Part shown: one piece after another, positions 7,757-15,147 of the stretch
Layout of the letters: the number at the start of each line of letters is the position of its first letter
Numbering within the stretch: the first letter of the stretch is position 1
Origin: Collinsella sp.
Lineage (GTDB): Bacteria > Actinomycetota > Coriobacteriia > Coriobacteriales > Coriobacteriaceae
Length of the DNA stretch: 33,598 nucleotides
Assembly: GCA_019413955.1 (NCBI GenBank)
Contig: DXMX01000003.1
Coordinates: 16,878-50,475 of the forward strand
Direction of reading: 5' to 3'
Notes under the pieces: model-generated
The model's input: the letters and a program-made list of their open reading frames with translations, nothing else
Database searches by the model: none
Told to the model about the DNA's origin: nothing
Position numbers and translations under genes: made by a program

Positions 7757-9070
7757 CTACAGGCGCTCGCGAACCGCCTCGACCACGTTGGCCAGATCGA
7801 CGAGAACCTCGTCATGGCTCTGCATGTCGCGTACCTTGACCTTGCCGGCGGCAAGCTCGTCGCCACCCAGGACCAGGATGAGCTTAGCGCCCACCTTGTC
7901 GGCCTGCTTAAACTGAGCCTTGAGCGAACGGCCCTGATAGTCTGCCTCGGTCACGATGCCCGCGGCGCGAAGCTCCTGCGTAATGACAAAGACGTTCTGG
8001 CGCAACTCCTTGCCGACATTGGCGACGTAGACGCACGGGGCCTCATCGGCACCCAGGTCGCTGCCAAAGGCCTGCAGGGCCAGCAGGGCGCGCTCAAAAC
8101 CGACGGCGAAGCCGACGCCGGCCGTGGGCTTGCCGCCCTCGAGCTCGACCAAGCCGTCGTAGCGGCCGCCGCCACCGATGGAGCCGACGCCGGCACCGGG
8201 AGCCTCGACCTCAAAGACGGTGCGGGTGTAGTAGTCCAGACCACGCACCAGGGTGGGATCCTCGACATACTCGATACCGGCGGAATCCAGATAGCGCTTG
8301 ACCTGCTCGTAGTGCTCGCGGCACTCGTCGCACAGGTTGTCGCCCATCAGCGGCGCGTCGGCCATGATCTCGCGGCAGTGGTCGTTCTTGCAGTCGAAGG
8401 CACGCAGCGGGTTGAGCTCGGCGCGCTCGCGGCACTCGTCACACATCTCGTCAGCGTGATCGAGGATAAACTGCTTGACCTGCTCGCGGTAAGCCGGACG
8501 GCACTGAGCGTCGCCCATCGAGTTAATGAGCAGACGGAGCTTGGAAAGATCGAAGCCCAGGCGCTTGTAGAACTCCATGAGCATGATGATGCACTCGGCG
8601 TCTGCCGCCGGATCGGGAGCGCCGAGCCACTCGATACCCACCTGGTGGAACTGACGCAGGCGGCCCTTCTGGGGACGCTCGCCGCGGAACATGGCCTCGG
8701 CGTAGTACGCCTTAAACGGCGTGGAGCCCTGGGGCACCAGGTTGTTCTCCACGACTGCGCGCACCACACCGGCCGTGCCCTCGGGACGAAGCGCCAGGCG
8801 CTGCTTGGGCTTGAGTTTTGTGTCGGTGCCCTCGGTAAAGACGCGCTCCAGGTTGGCGCCGCTAAAGACGCGGAACATCTCCTTGCGCACGACGTCGGTC
8901 GACTGGCCGATGCCGTGGACAAAGACGTCCACCTGCTCGATCGCGGGCGTCTCGATGGGTTTAAAACCAAACGGCTCGAACACGCCGGCAGCGATCTGCT
9001 GCATCTTTTGCCAAGCGCGCATCTCGGCGCCGATAAGGTCGCGGGTTCCCTCCGCCTTCTGTGCCTGCAT
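7757..9070 (-). CDS. hisS: Histidyl-tRNA synthetase
   Basis: A class II aminoacyl-tRNA synthetase charging tRNA-His, about 437 residues. Visible motifs include the N-terminal KAEGTRDL, ALRPEGTAGVVRA (motif 2 region), VRGLDYYTRTVFE, and the IGGGGRYDGL block that makes the adenylate site, followed by a C-terminal anticodon-binding domain. A Cys-containing insertion (CDECRERAELN, then a second CDECREH) lies near residues 200-245 and resembles a small zinc-binding module. ATG 9070 has GAAAGGTG seven bases upstream and is preferred to a TTG six bases earlier. The gene stands alone, which is common for this family. Confidence 0.96.
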   Translation of the reverse strand: MQAQKAEGTRDLIGAEMRAWQKMQQIAAGVFEPFGFKPIETPAIEQVDVFVHGIGQSTDVVRKEMFRVFSGANLERVFTEGTDTKLKPKQRLALRPEGTAGVVRAVVENNLVPQGSTPFKAYYAEAMFRGERPQKGRLRQFHQVGIEWLGAPDPAADAECIIMLMEFYKRLGFDLSKLRLLINSMGDAQCRPAYREQVKQFILDHADEMCDECRERAELNPLRAFDCKNDHCREIMADAPLMGDNLCDECREHYEQVKRYLDSAGIEYVEDPTLVRGLDYYTRTVFEVEAPGAGVGSIGGGGRYDGLVELEGGKPTAGVGFAVGFERALLALQAFGSDLGADEAPCVYVANVGKELRQNVFVITQELRAAGIVTEADYQGRSLKAQFKQADKVGAKLILVLGGDELAAGKVKVRDMQSHDEVLVDLANVVEAVRERL

Positions 9071-9112
9071 GGGCAAACACCTTTCTTTTGTATCGCGTCA
9101 TAGGTAGTGGAC

Positions 9113-9118
9113 ATTATA
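9113..9118 (-). promoter_or_regulatory. Probable -10 box of hisS
   Basis: The - strand reads TATAAT about 43 nt before the hisS start. The expected -35 position falls at the edge of the palindrome beginning at 9135 and shows no TTGACA-like sequence. Confidence 0.45.
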
Positions 9119-9134
9119 CGGCACAAAGCAGCAA

Positions 9135-9196
9135 CGCGGCGGCGTGTCTGACCGAACGAGGGTATGGGGACTCGTTCGGCCAGACACGCCGCCGCG
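9135..9196. repeat. Inverted repeat 1 upstream of hisS
   Basis: Arms 9135-9160 and 9171-9196 pair over 26 bp with one mismatch around a 10-nt loop. It is the first of three successive palindromes in the hisS-MFS gap and overlaps the expected -35 region of hisS. No T-run follows on either strand. Confidence 0.9.
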
Positions 9197-9208
9197 GTTT
9201 GTGATCCC

Positions 9209-9258
9209 TTTTCCTCCGTCCCCTTCGGATTACGTGATCCCTTGGGGACGGAGGAAAA
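9209..9258. repeat. Inverted repeat 2 upstream of hisS
   Basis: TTTTCCTCCGTCCCC (9209-9223) and its exact reverse complement (9244-9258) enclose a 20-nt loop. GTGATCCCTT occurs just before the left arm and again inside the loop. The right arm ends in AAAA, and the left arm begins with TTTT. Confidence 0.9.
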
Positions 9259-9274
9259 GAGCTCATTTCGTAGA

Positions 9275-9340
9275 CCCGTGGCTGCCCTGGAAACCGAATG
9301 ACAGTACGGGCATCCATTCGGCTTCCAGGGCAGCCACGGG
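9275..9340. repeat. Inverted repeat 3 behind the MFS remnant
   Basis: Arms 9275-9300 and 9315-9340 pair over 26 bp with one mismatch around a 14-nt loop. It starts 33 nt after the stop codon of the MFS remnant on the - strand. There is no U-tract, so a terminator role is uncertain. Confidence 0.9.
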
Positions 9341-9373
9341 CAGAACAGGCAAACAGGAATAGGCGGCGACCCG

Positions 9374-10218
9374 CTACTCCCCCGCCACGCTTGCGCGCAG
9401 CTTGGCGGCGATGGGCTCGGATGCCAGCAGGAACACGAGCATGACCACGGAGCACGCCAGGCACACAATCCAGGTGCTCGCAAAGGAGCCCGTGGCATCG
9501 AACAGCACGCCCGAGACAATGGCGCCCACGGTGCCGCCGACCATCTCGAGCGAGGTAATGGTGCCCGTGACCTTACCCAGGTCGGCCATGCCAAACTGCT
9601 TGGACGCGGCGATGGTAGGCGTGATGGTGCCCATGCACGTTCCAACACCAAAGCTCACAGCGGCGACAATAGGACCGAGGTCCGTCGTCGGGAAACACAG
9701 CGCCACGCAGGCGATAATGCACGCAACGGAGCCAAGGATATTGCCAAAGCGCAGGCCAAAGCGGTCATAGATCGCACCGAGCGAAATCTTGGCAATAACG
9801 ACGGTGACCATGTAGGCCGAAAGTACGGTACCCGCCCACATGGGATCGTGGCCGCCCGTGACAATCTTGGCACCGTTGACGGTAACACTCGTCATGTTGG
9901 TAACCTGGTTGGGCAGGATGGCGCCATTGACCAAGCCCATAAAGAGGAAGGCGACGACAAGCAGCCAAAATGCCGGGCTCTTCTTGATACGAGACCAGCC
10001 GACGCTAACCTCGGGCGCCGTGCGCTCGTCCTTGTCGCCAGCCGTCGAGACGGACGGATCGCCCGGGTTCTCGCCGAGCGGCTTCAGGCCAATCTCGGAA
10101 GGCTTGGTGCGGAAGGAATAGTCATGCAGTTAACGAAAATGGTGTAGCACGTGGCCATGATGACAAAGCCGGAGGCCACCACGAGCCAGCCGGGGAAAAA
10201 TTTACTTTGCTGGGACAT
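9374..10218 (-). pseudogene. MFS transporter (OFA-like), internally deleted and frameshifted
   Basis: The gene starts at ATG 10218 after AAGGAG and encodes about 31 residues of a normal first helix (FFPGWLVVASGFVIMATCYT). That frame soon ends. From about 10126 a different frame runs to the stop at 9374 and encodes some 250 residues of the second half. It includes FRTKPSEIGLKPLGENPG from the central cytoplasmic loop and six C-terminal helices. About 130-140 residues, helices 2-6, are missing compared with a usual transporter of 400-430 residues. The two parts meet at CATG (10123-10126), which looks like a deletion joint. It is the second gene of an operon with the M20 hydrolase, also broken. 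Substrate is unknown; OFA members often move carboxylates. Confidence 0.85.
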
Positions 10219-10221
10219 GGA

Positions 10222-11524
10222 TTACTCCTTGTGGTCCGCAATGTATCCGAGAGCGACGGCGGCATAAGCCGCGGCGCCGAGAGGAAGCTCGGCATCGTTA
10301 AAGCGCGCCTTGGGATGATGCTGGGCAAAATGCTCGTCCGTATCGGTCACGGCCGCGCCCACGGTAAAGTACGCACTCGGAATCTCGCTCGAGATAAGCG
10401 CGAAGTCCTCGCTCGCCATGGCGTGGAATAGCGGCAGGAAGGCAGCCTTGGGCAGCACCGCGCCCACGTAGCCAAGCGACGCCTGGGTCATATCGCTGTC
10501 GAGCACGAGCGGCGGAACGTCCGAAAGCGTCTCGATGGCTGCCGGCGTACGATATGTTGCGGCAACGCCGTTGACGACCTCCGCGATACGCTCCTTGAGA
10601 TGAGTCATGAGCTCGACATCGAAGCCGCGCAGCGTTCCCTCGAGCACACAGGTGTCGGGGATGACGTTGGCCGCCAAGCCGCCAGCGAACTTACCAACGG
10701 TAAGTGCGACTTCCTTGGCCGCTGGCACCTCGCGGGAGATAAGCTCCTGGAGCGCCAGGTGCACATGGACGCCGGCCGTGATGGGGTCGATGCAGATCTC
10801 GGGGCTCGAGCCATGGCCGCCCTTGCCCTGCAGCGTGATGCGGAAACCGTACACGCCCGAAAGCGCCGGGCTCCCATAGAGCACCAGGCCGAGCGGCGAT
10901 TGGCTGTTGACGTGCATGGCAAAGGCAGCCTGGGGGCGCGGGTTCTGCAGCAAGCCATCGGCGATGGCAGCGCGGGCTCCCTCAAAGGTCTCCTCACCCG
11001 GCTGGAACAGCAGTTTGACGGTGGCATTGGCGTCGACAAGCTCGGCCTCGCGGGCCTTGAGCAAACGGGCCGCGCCGAGCAGCGCCGTCGCATGCATATC
11101 GTGGCCACAAGCGTGCATGCACCCGTTGGTGGAAGCGAAAGGCTCGCCCGATTCCTCGACAACGGGCAGGGCATCCATGTCGCCGCGAAGCATGATAACC
11201 GTACCGGTTTGCTCGTCCGCGCACGTACCATTGCCCTGAGCAGCCGCGGCCGCACCGGCACCGATCAGGCCAACAACACAGGAGCCGTCGACAAGCGTGG
11301 TATGGGGGAATGTCCATCTCGTCCAGACGTGCCTGGATATAGGCAGACGTCTGCGGAAGATTGTTACCGAGCTCGGGCGTCTGATGGAGATCGTGGCGCC
11401 ATGCGGCAAGCTCACCGGCAAATGCCTGGGCTTCTTTGACCAGACCATCGCCGATAGCGGTCTGCGCCGCTGCGGTAGCCTGAGGCGCTGGTTGCGGTTG
11501 AAGATCGGACAGAGCTGATGCCAT
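10222..11524 (-). pseudogene. M20-family amidohydrolase with a one-base frameshift
   Basis: M20 amidohydrolases are zinc enzymes that cleave N-acyl or aminobenzoyl amino acids and small peptides. The N-terminus is read from ATG 11524 (ribosome site GGAGGG) and includes WRHDLHQTPELGNN. After DEMDIP the frame is lost. The rest (HTTLVDGSCVVG, the metal site HACGHDMHATALLG, FQPGEETFEGAR, KGGHGSSPE) is in another frame down to 10222. The break maps to five G at 11304-11308; four would restore one frame of about 433 residues. It may be a true mutation, a slippage-prone switch, or a sequencing error in the run. The stop lies 3 nt before the start of the MFS remnant, so the two formed an operon. Confidence 0.85.
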
Positions 11525-11602
11525 AGATGCCCTCCAGTAACGTTTTTGCAGCACGCACTTTGACAGCGTAAAGTGCAAGGTACAACTGTAAGGGCATGAC
11601 AT

Positions 11603-11628
11603 AAAAAATGCCGCCCCGGGAGGGCGGC
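11603..11628 (-). terminator. Intrinsic terminator of the EamA gene
   Basis: GCCGCCC and GGGCGGC form a 7-bp GC stem, followed on the - strand by ATTTTTT. It lies 12 nt past the EamA stop and before the M20 gene start, separating the two. Confidence 0.85.
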
Positions 11629-11640
11629 GCAACAAGTTGT

Positions 11641-12624
11641 TTACAAATGCGGGTGTGATTTTCGGCGCAAGAAATCGAAATGCGTCTCGCTCAAGATAAT
11701 CGACAAAAAGATGAGCGCAAAGCCGGAAAGCAGGCGCGAGGTGAGCGCCTCCCCCATCAACAACACCGAGAACAGCACACCCGAGGGCGACTCCATCGAA
11801 AGAAGCAGCGAGCCCGTCGAGGCCGGGACGTGCGCCAGACCGACGTTTTGGACGAGCAGTGCCACGCACGTGCAGCCCACCGAGAGGAAGACCATCACGC
11901 CGATAAAACTCGGCGTCCACACGGACAGAGGCGCCTGAGTCTCGAATAGTAGCGACGTGATTAAGCTCAAAACGCCATTGCCCACAAACATCCAAAACGT
12001 GATGACGTTGATATCCATCTTGCGGCCATACTTGGCGGTCACCGCCATCTGGATAGCAAAGAAGACCGCGCCGCCCAGCGTGATGGCATCTCCAGCATTG
12101 AACTCGACGCTATCGAGTGCCACCAGGCCAATGCCCGCCAGGCACAGCAATGCAGCGCCCAAGTTGTAACGGGTAAGCCTTTCTCCGCTCAGGACATAGC
12201 TCGCAAACGGCACGAGGATGCAATAGGTACCCGTCAAAAACGCGCTCTTGCCCGCCGTGGTCTGTGCCAGGCCAATCGTCTGCAAACCGTACGCGCCCCA
12301 CATAAGTGCGCCCATACCAAGCCCGACGATAAGGTTGCGAACATTAAAGTGTGCGATGATGCGTTTGCGGAAGATGGCGAACATAACCAGCGAAGCCGGG
12401 AGAAAGCGAACGTAGACCAGCTCGAACACCGGAATGGTGTCGAGTGCGTCCTTCATAGTGGTAAAGGAGTAGCCCCAGATAATCGCCACCGAAAGCAGTA
12501 GAACTTTCCAGAACAACGGCGAGCGTGCGCCGGCACCCCGGGGAATACCACCCGCGCCCAAATCCTCACGGGCTACAGGGCTATCGGGCATGTTTTCGAT
12601 TTCGTTGGCAGCGTATTGGGCCAT
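11641..12624 (-). CDS. EamA/DMT-family transporter
   Basis: This 327-residue protein has a polar N-terminal tail of about 35 residues and then ten hydrophobic segments arranged as two EamA repeats. The first repeat contains IIWGYSFTTMKDAL and VYVRFLPAS, and the GKSAFLTGTYCILVPF segment is typical of the drug/metabolite superfamily. Members usually export amino acids or other metabolites; the substrate cannot be read from the sequence. ATG 12624 has GAGGATG a few bases upstream. It has its own terminator and no obvious partner: the M20/MFS remnant downstream and the yhgE pair upstream appear to be separate units. Confidence 0.88.
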   Translation of the reverse strand: MAQYAANEIENMPDSPVAREDLGAGGIPRGAGARSPLFWKVLLLSVAIIWGYSFTTMKDALDTIPVFELVYVRFLPASLVMFAIFRKRIIAHFNVRNLIVGLGMGALMWGAYGLQTIGLAQTTAGKSAFLTGTYCILVPFASYVLSGERLTRYNLGAALLCLAGIGLVALDSVEFNAGDAITLGGAVFFAIQMAVTAKYGRKMDINVITFWMFVGNGVLSLITSLLFETQAPLSVWTPSFIGVMVFLSVGCTCVALLVQNVGLAHVPASTGSLLLSMESPSGVLFSVLLMGEALTSRLLSGFALIFLSIILSETHFDFLRRKSHPHL

Positions 12625-12695
12625 GGAACATCCTCGCGCTCAATCTGGGCGTGGTGTCCGCACGCGCGTGACCGCATGCCGCCTCATGGTCAAAT

Positions 12696-12730
12696 AAAAA
12701 CGGGGCGCACCGGACCCCCGGTACGCCCCG
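12696..12730 (-). terminator. Intrinsic terminator downstream of the yhgE pair
   Basis: CGGGGCG and CGCCCCG pair at 12701-12707 and 12724-12730, with an inner ACCGG/CCGGT stem. On the - strand it is followed by TTTTTATTTG. It lies about 230 nt past the yhgE stop, on the far side of the family B1 element, so that element should be part of the transcript. Confidence 0.8.
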
Positions 12731-12795
12731 CTACTGTAGCAACAACCAAGTAACCCACGCAATTCACTACGCTAAAGCGTCGGTACAGAAAACCT

Positions 12796-12958
12796 CGATG
12801 TTCCGGCAACGTCAGCGAAAACGCCCCTAAGCGAGCAAGGTGACGTGAAATGGAAGGGCGCTGACCTTCTGGTCGCGCCCTTGAAATTGAACGTCAGATT
12901 GCCGCTTAGGGACGTTTGCAGCGTCGAGCCGTTACGCGGTTTGGTAAAACCGCGTAAC
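12796..12958. repeat. Family B structured element, copy 1 (B1)
   Basis: A 163-nt element aligns without gaps to 18291-18453. It holds a long nested hairpin: AACGCCCCTAAGCG (12820-12833) pairs with 12903-12916, GCAA with TTGC, TGACGT with ACGTCA, AAGGGCGC with GCGCCCTT, and a tip GACC-TTCT-GGTC. A second hairpin follows: GTTACGCGGTTT (12931-12942) with 12947-12958 around GGTA. On the - strand the second hairpin begins on the last base of the TAG stop of the preceding yhgE gene. Stems differ from copy B2 in compensated fashion, while AGCGAGCAAGGTG, GACCTTCTGGTC and TTGCAGCGTCGAGCCG are conserved. Confidence 0.92.
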
Positions 12959-15147
12959 TAAATAAGCTTCGTGCTTTCAAGCTTTTCGATGATCCAGTCG
13001 TTGGCTTTGATGACCGGGCGGCGGAAGACGACGCCAAGGGCCAGCGACGGAATCAGGTAACTCGCCAAGATACCCAACTCAATCCAGTACTCCATATGGT
13101 AGGCGCCGGCCATGGCGGCATGCATGGCGTTGATGCCGTGGGTAAACGGCAGGAACGGGTAGATCGCCTGGAACACGGGGCCGGTCATCTCGATGGGGAA
13201 CGTGCCGCCCGAACCGCCGACCTGCATGACCAGCAACACGACGGCGAGTGCCTTACCGATATCGCCAAACGACACCGTAAGCGTGTAGACGATATTGGAG
13301 AACACGAGACTCGCGATCCAGCCCGCCAGCACAAATTGCAGCGGGTTGTCGCACTGGATGCCAAAGAACAGGATGTCGCCCGCGCACACGAGCGTTGCCT
13401 GCAGCAGCGCCAGACCGCCAAAGAACAGGTAACGGCCCAGGTAGATCTCGTGCAGGCGCACGGGGATAAGCTCGTTGATGAGCTCATCGTCAACCGACAC
13501 CTTCATCATGGCCGCCAGTACAATCGAGCCGACCCAAAGCGACAGAATCGTGTAGAACGGTGCCATGGCCGAACCGTAGTTGCGGATCGGATAGACCGGT
13601 TTGCGGTCGAGCGCGACGGGACCGGAAAGCGACACGGCCAGACCCTCGGGATCGTTGCCGATCATTGTCTTGATCGTGGCCAGATCGTCCGACATAAGGG
13701 CACCGTCGAGGTCGTCCTTAAAGGCGCTGATCTTGTCCGACGCCTCGCCCAGCTGATCGCAAGCCTTGTTGACCAGCCTTGCGGCCTTAGAGAGACCCTT
13801 TGCCAGCGAACCAGATGCGTCGGTCAAGCCGTCTACGGCGCTATCCAGGTCGCCCGAGATGCTGTTCAGCGAATCCAAAACGCCCGAAATGGTCTTCTTG
13901 AGCTCCTTGGCCTTAACCGAGAACGTGGAATCGTAGTCGGACTTGGCGCCCGAGATACCAGCCTTGGCATCCGCGATTGCCTGATCGACCTCGGCACGCG
14001 ACTTGTTAACTTCTGCCATGCCGTCAGAAAGGGACTTTGCGGTTGCCGTCAGGTCCTTGGCGTTATTGCGATACTCCACTGCGATTCTGCTCAGCGATGT
14101 TGCCACAGACTTGAGGCTGTCCTGGAGCTTTTCGTCAGTCAACTGATCGGCAAAGCTGCGGAGCTGGTCAGCAGTGGCGTCGATATCGTCGGCACGCGTG
14201 TTGAGCGCCGCCGCGGCATCGTTGAGCTGGGACACCGTAAGGTCCACATGTTGATTCGCGGCATCGAATGCCTTCGCAAGCTCGGCGGACACATTGTCAA
14301 ACGAGCCCGCGCTTCCGTCAATCGCGGCGTTGATGGCGTCGTTGGCGTCCTTCAGCGCTTCCTTGGAATCGCTCATACCGCTCTTGGCATGCTCCATCAG
14401 CTGCTTAGTCGACTCATCGACCGTGCCCGTCTGCTTGAGCATACCGCCCGCCGACGTCAGCGAATCGGACGTGGAACTCAAAATGCCCGCCAGCGACGTC
14501 GCGCTGGCCTGAACGTCCTGCAGGTCCTGGACCGAATCGCCCAGCGTCGAGGACAGGTTGGCGATAAAGTTGCTCACTTGGTCGGTGCTCATGTAGTCGA
14601 GCAGGCTGGACACGGTTTTAAGACCGATGGTCGTGATGGTCTTGGTAAAGGTCTCGTTGACCTGACTCTGGACGGCGCTCGAACCCTTTTCAGTCACGAT
14701 CTGTGCGATGGCGTTGGCCTTCTGGTTCTCATAGAACTCGATATCGGCGTGCTTCACCTCGGTCGAGAAAAGCGTCATCATGTCGGCGCTAAACGTTTTA
14801 GGGATAACGACGGCAGCGTAGTACGCGCCCGACTTAACGCCCTCAATCGCCTTATCGCGGTCGTTGAGCACAACCCAGTCGAAGTTCTCGTTGCCGCGCA
14901 GGGTGGCGGTTACGTTTTCGCCCACGTTGACCTCGACGGGAATCAGATCGCTCTCGTAACCCTCATCGGTGTTGACCACTGCAATCTTAAGGTTGCCGGT
15001 ATTGCCGTAGGGATCCCAGCTTCCGGCGATGTTAAACCATGCATAGAGACATGGCACGATGATCAGGCCCATCACGACGACCATGCCGATCACGGAGCGA
15101 GACACGTTTTGGACATCGCGCTTAAACAGGTGCAGGTTGTTTTTCAT
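12958..15147 (-). CDS. YhgE/Pip-family membrane protein, second copy
   Basis: The protein has 729 residues. One N-terminal helix (about 18-40) is followed by the family signature YAWFNIAGSWDPYGNTGNL. A long extracytoplasmic region of roughly 450 residues is rich in heptad-like Ala/Ser/Asp/Leu repeats, likely coiled coil. About six helices of the ABC-2-like C-terminal domain follow (from APFYTILSLWVGSIVL). The family includes Lactococcus phage-infection protein Pip and is related to EsaA of type VII secretion; the molecular role is poorly known. ATG 15147 directly follows the stop of the upstream paralogue and has a strong ribosome site (AAAGGAGGTGA). The two are certainly one operon and may form a heteromer. 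Confidence 0.9.
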   Translation of the reverse strand: MKNNLHLFKRDVQNVSRSVIGMVVVMGLIIVPCLYAWFNIAGSWDPYGNTGNLKIAVVNTDEGYESDLIPVEVNVGENVTATLRGNENFDWVVLNDRDKAIEGVKSGAYYAAVVIPKTFSADMMTLFSTEVKHADIEFYENQKANAIAQIVTEKGSSAVQSQVNETFTKTITTIGLKTVSSLLDYMSTDQVSNFIANLSSTLGDSVQDLQDVQASATSLAGILSSTSDSLTSAGGMLKQTGTVDESTKQLMEHAKSGMSDSKEALKDANDAINAAIDGSAGSFDNVSAELAKAFDAANQHVDLTVSQLNDAAAALNTRADDIDATADQLRSFADQLTDEKLQDSLKSVATSLSRIAVEYRNNAKDLTATAKSLSDGMAEVNKSRAEVDQAIADAKAGISGAKSDYDSTFSVKAKELKKTISGVLDSLNSISGDLDSAVDGLTDASGSLAKGLSKAARLVNKACDQLGEASDKISAFKDDLDGALMSDDLATIKTMIGNDPEGLAVSLSGPVALDRKPVYPIRNYGSAMAPFYTILSLWVGSIVLAAMMKVSVDDELINELIPVRLHEIYLGRYLFFGGLALLQATLVCAGDILFFGIQCDNPLQFVLAGWIASLVFSNIVYTLTVSFGDIGKALAVVLLVMQVGGSGGTFPIEMTGPVFQAIYPFLPFTHGINAMHAAMAGAYHMEYWIELGILASYLIPSLALGVVFRRPVIKANDWIIEKLESTKLI

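Noticed and set aside
7631..9103. A 490-residue open frame on the + strand
   Set aside because: Antisense to hisS, which has all class II synthetase motifs.
10994..11995. A separate 333-residue gene overlapping the M20 region
   Set aside because: Its middle is the true N-terminus of the M20 enzyme before the frameshift; the rest is upstream intergenic sequence and out-of-frame translation.
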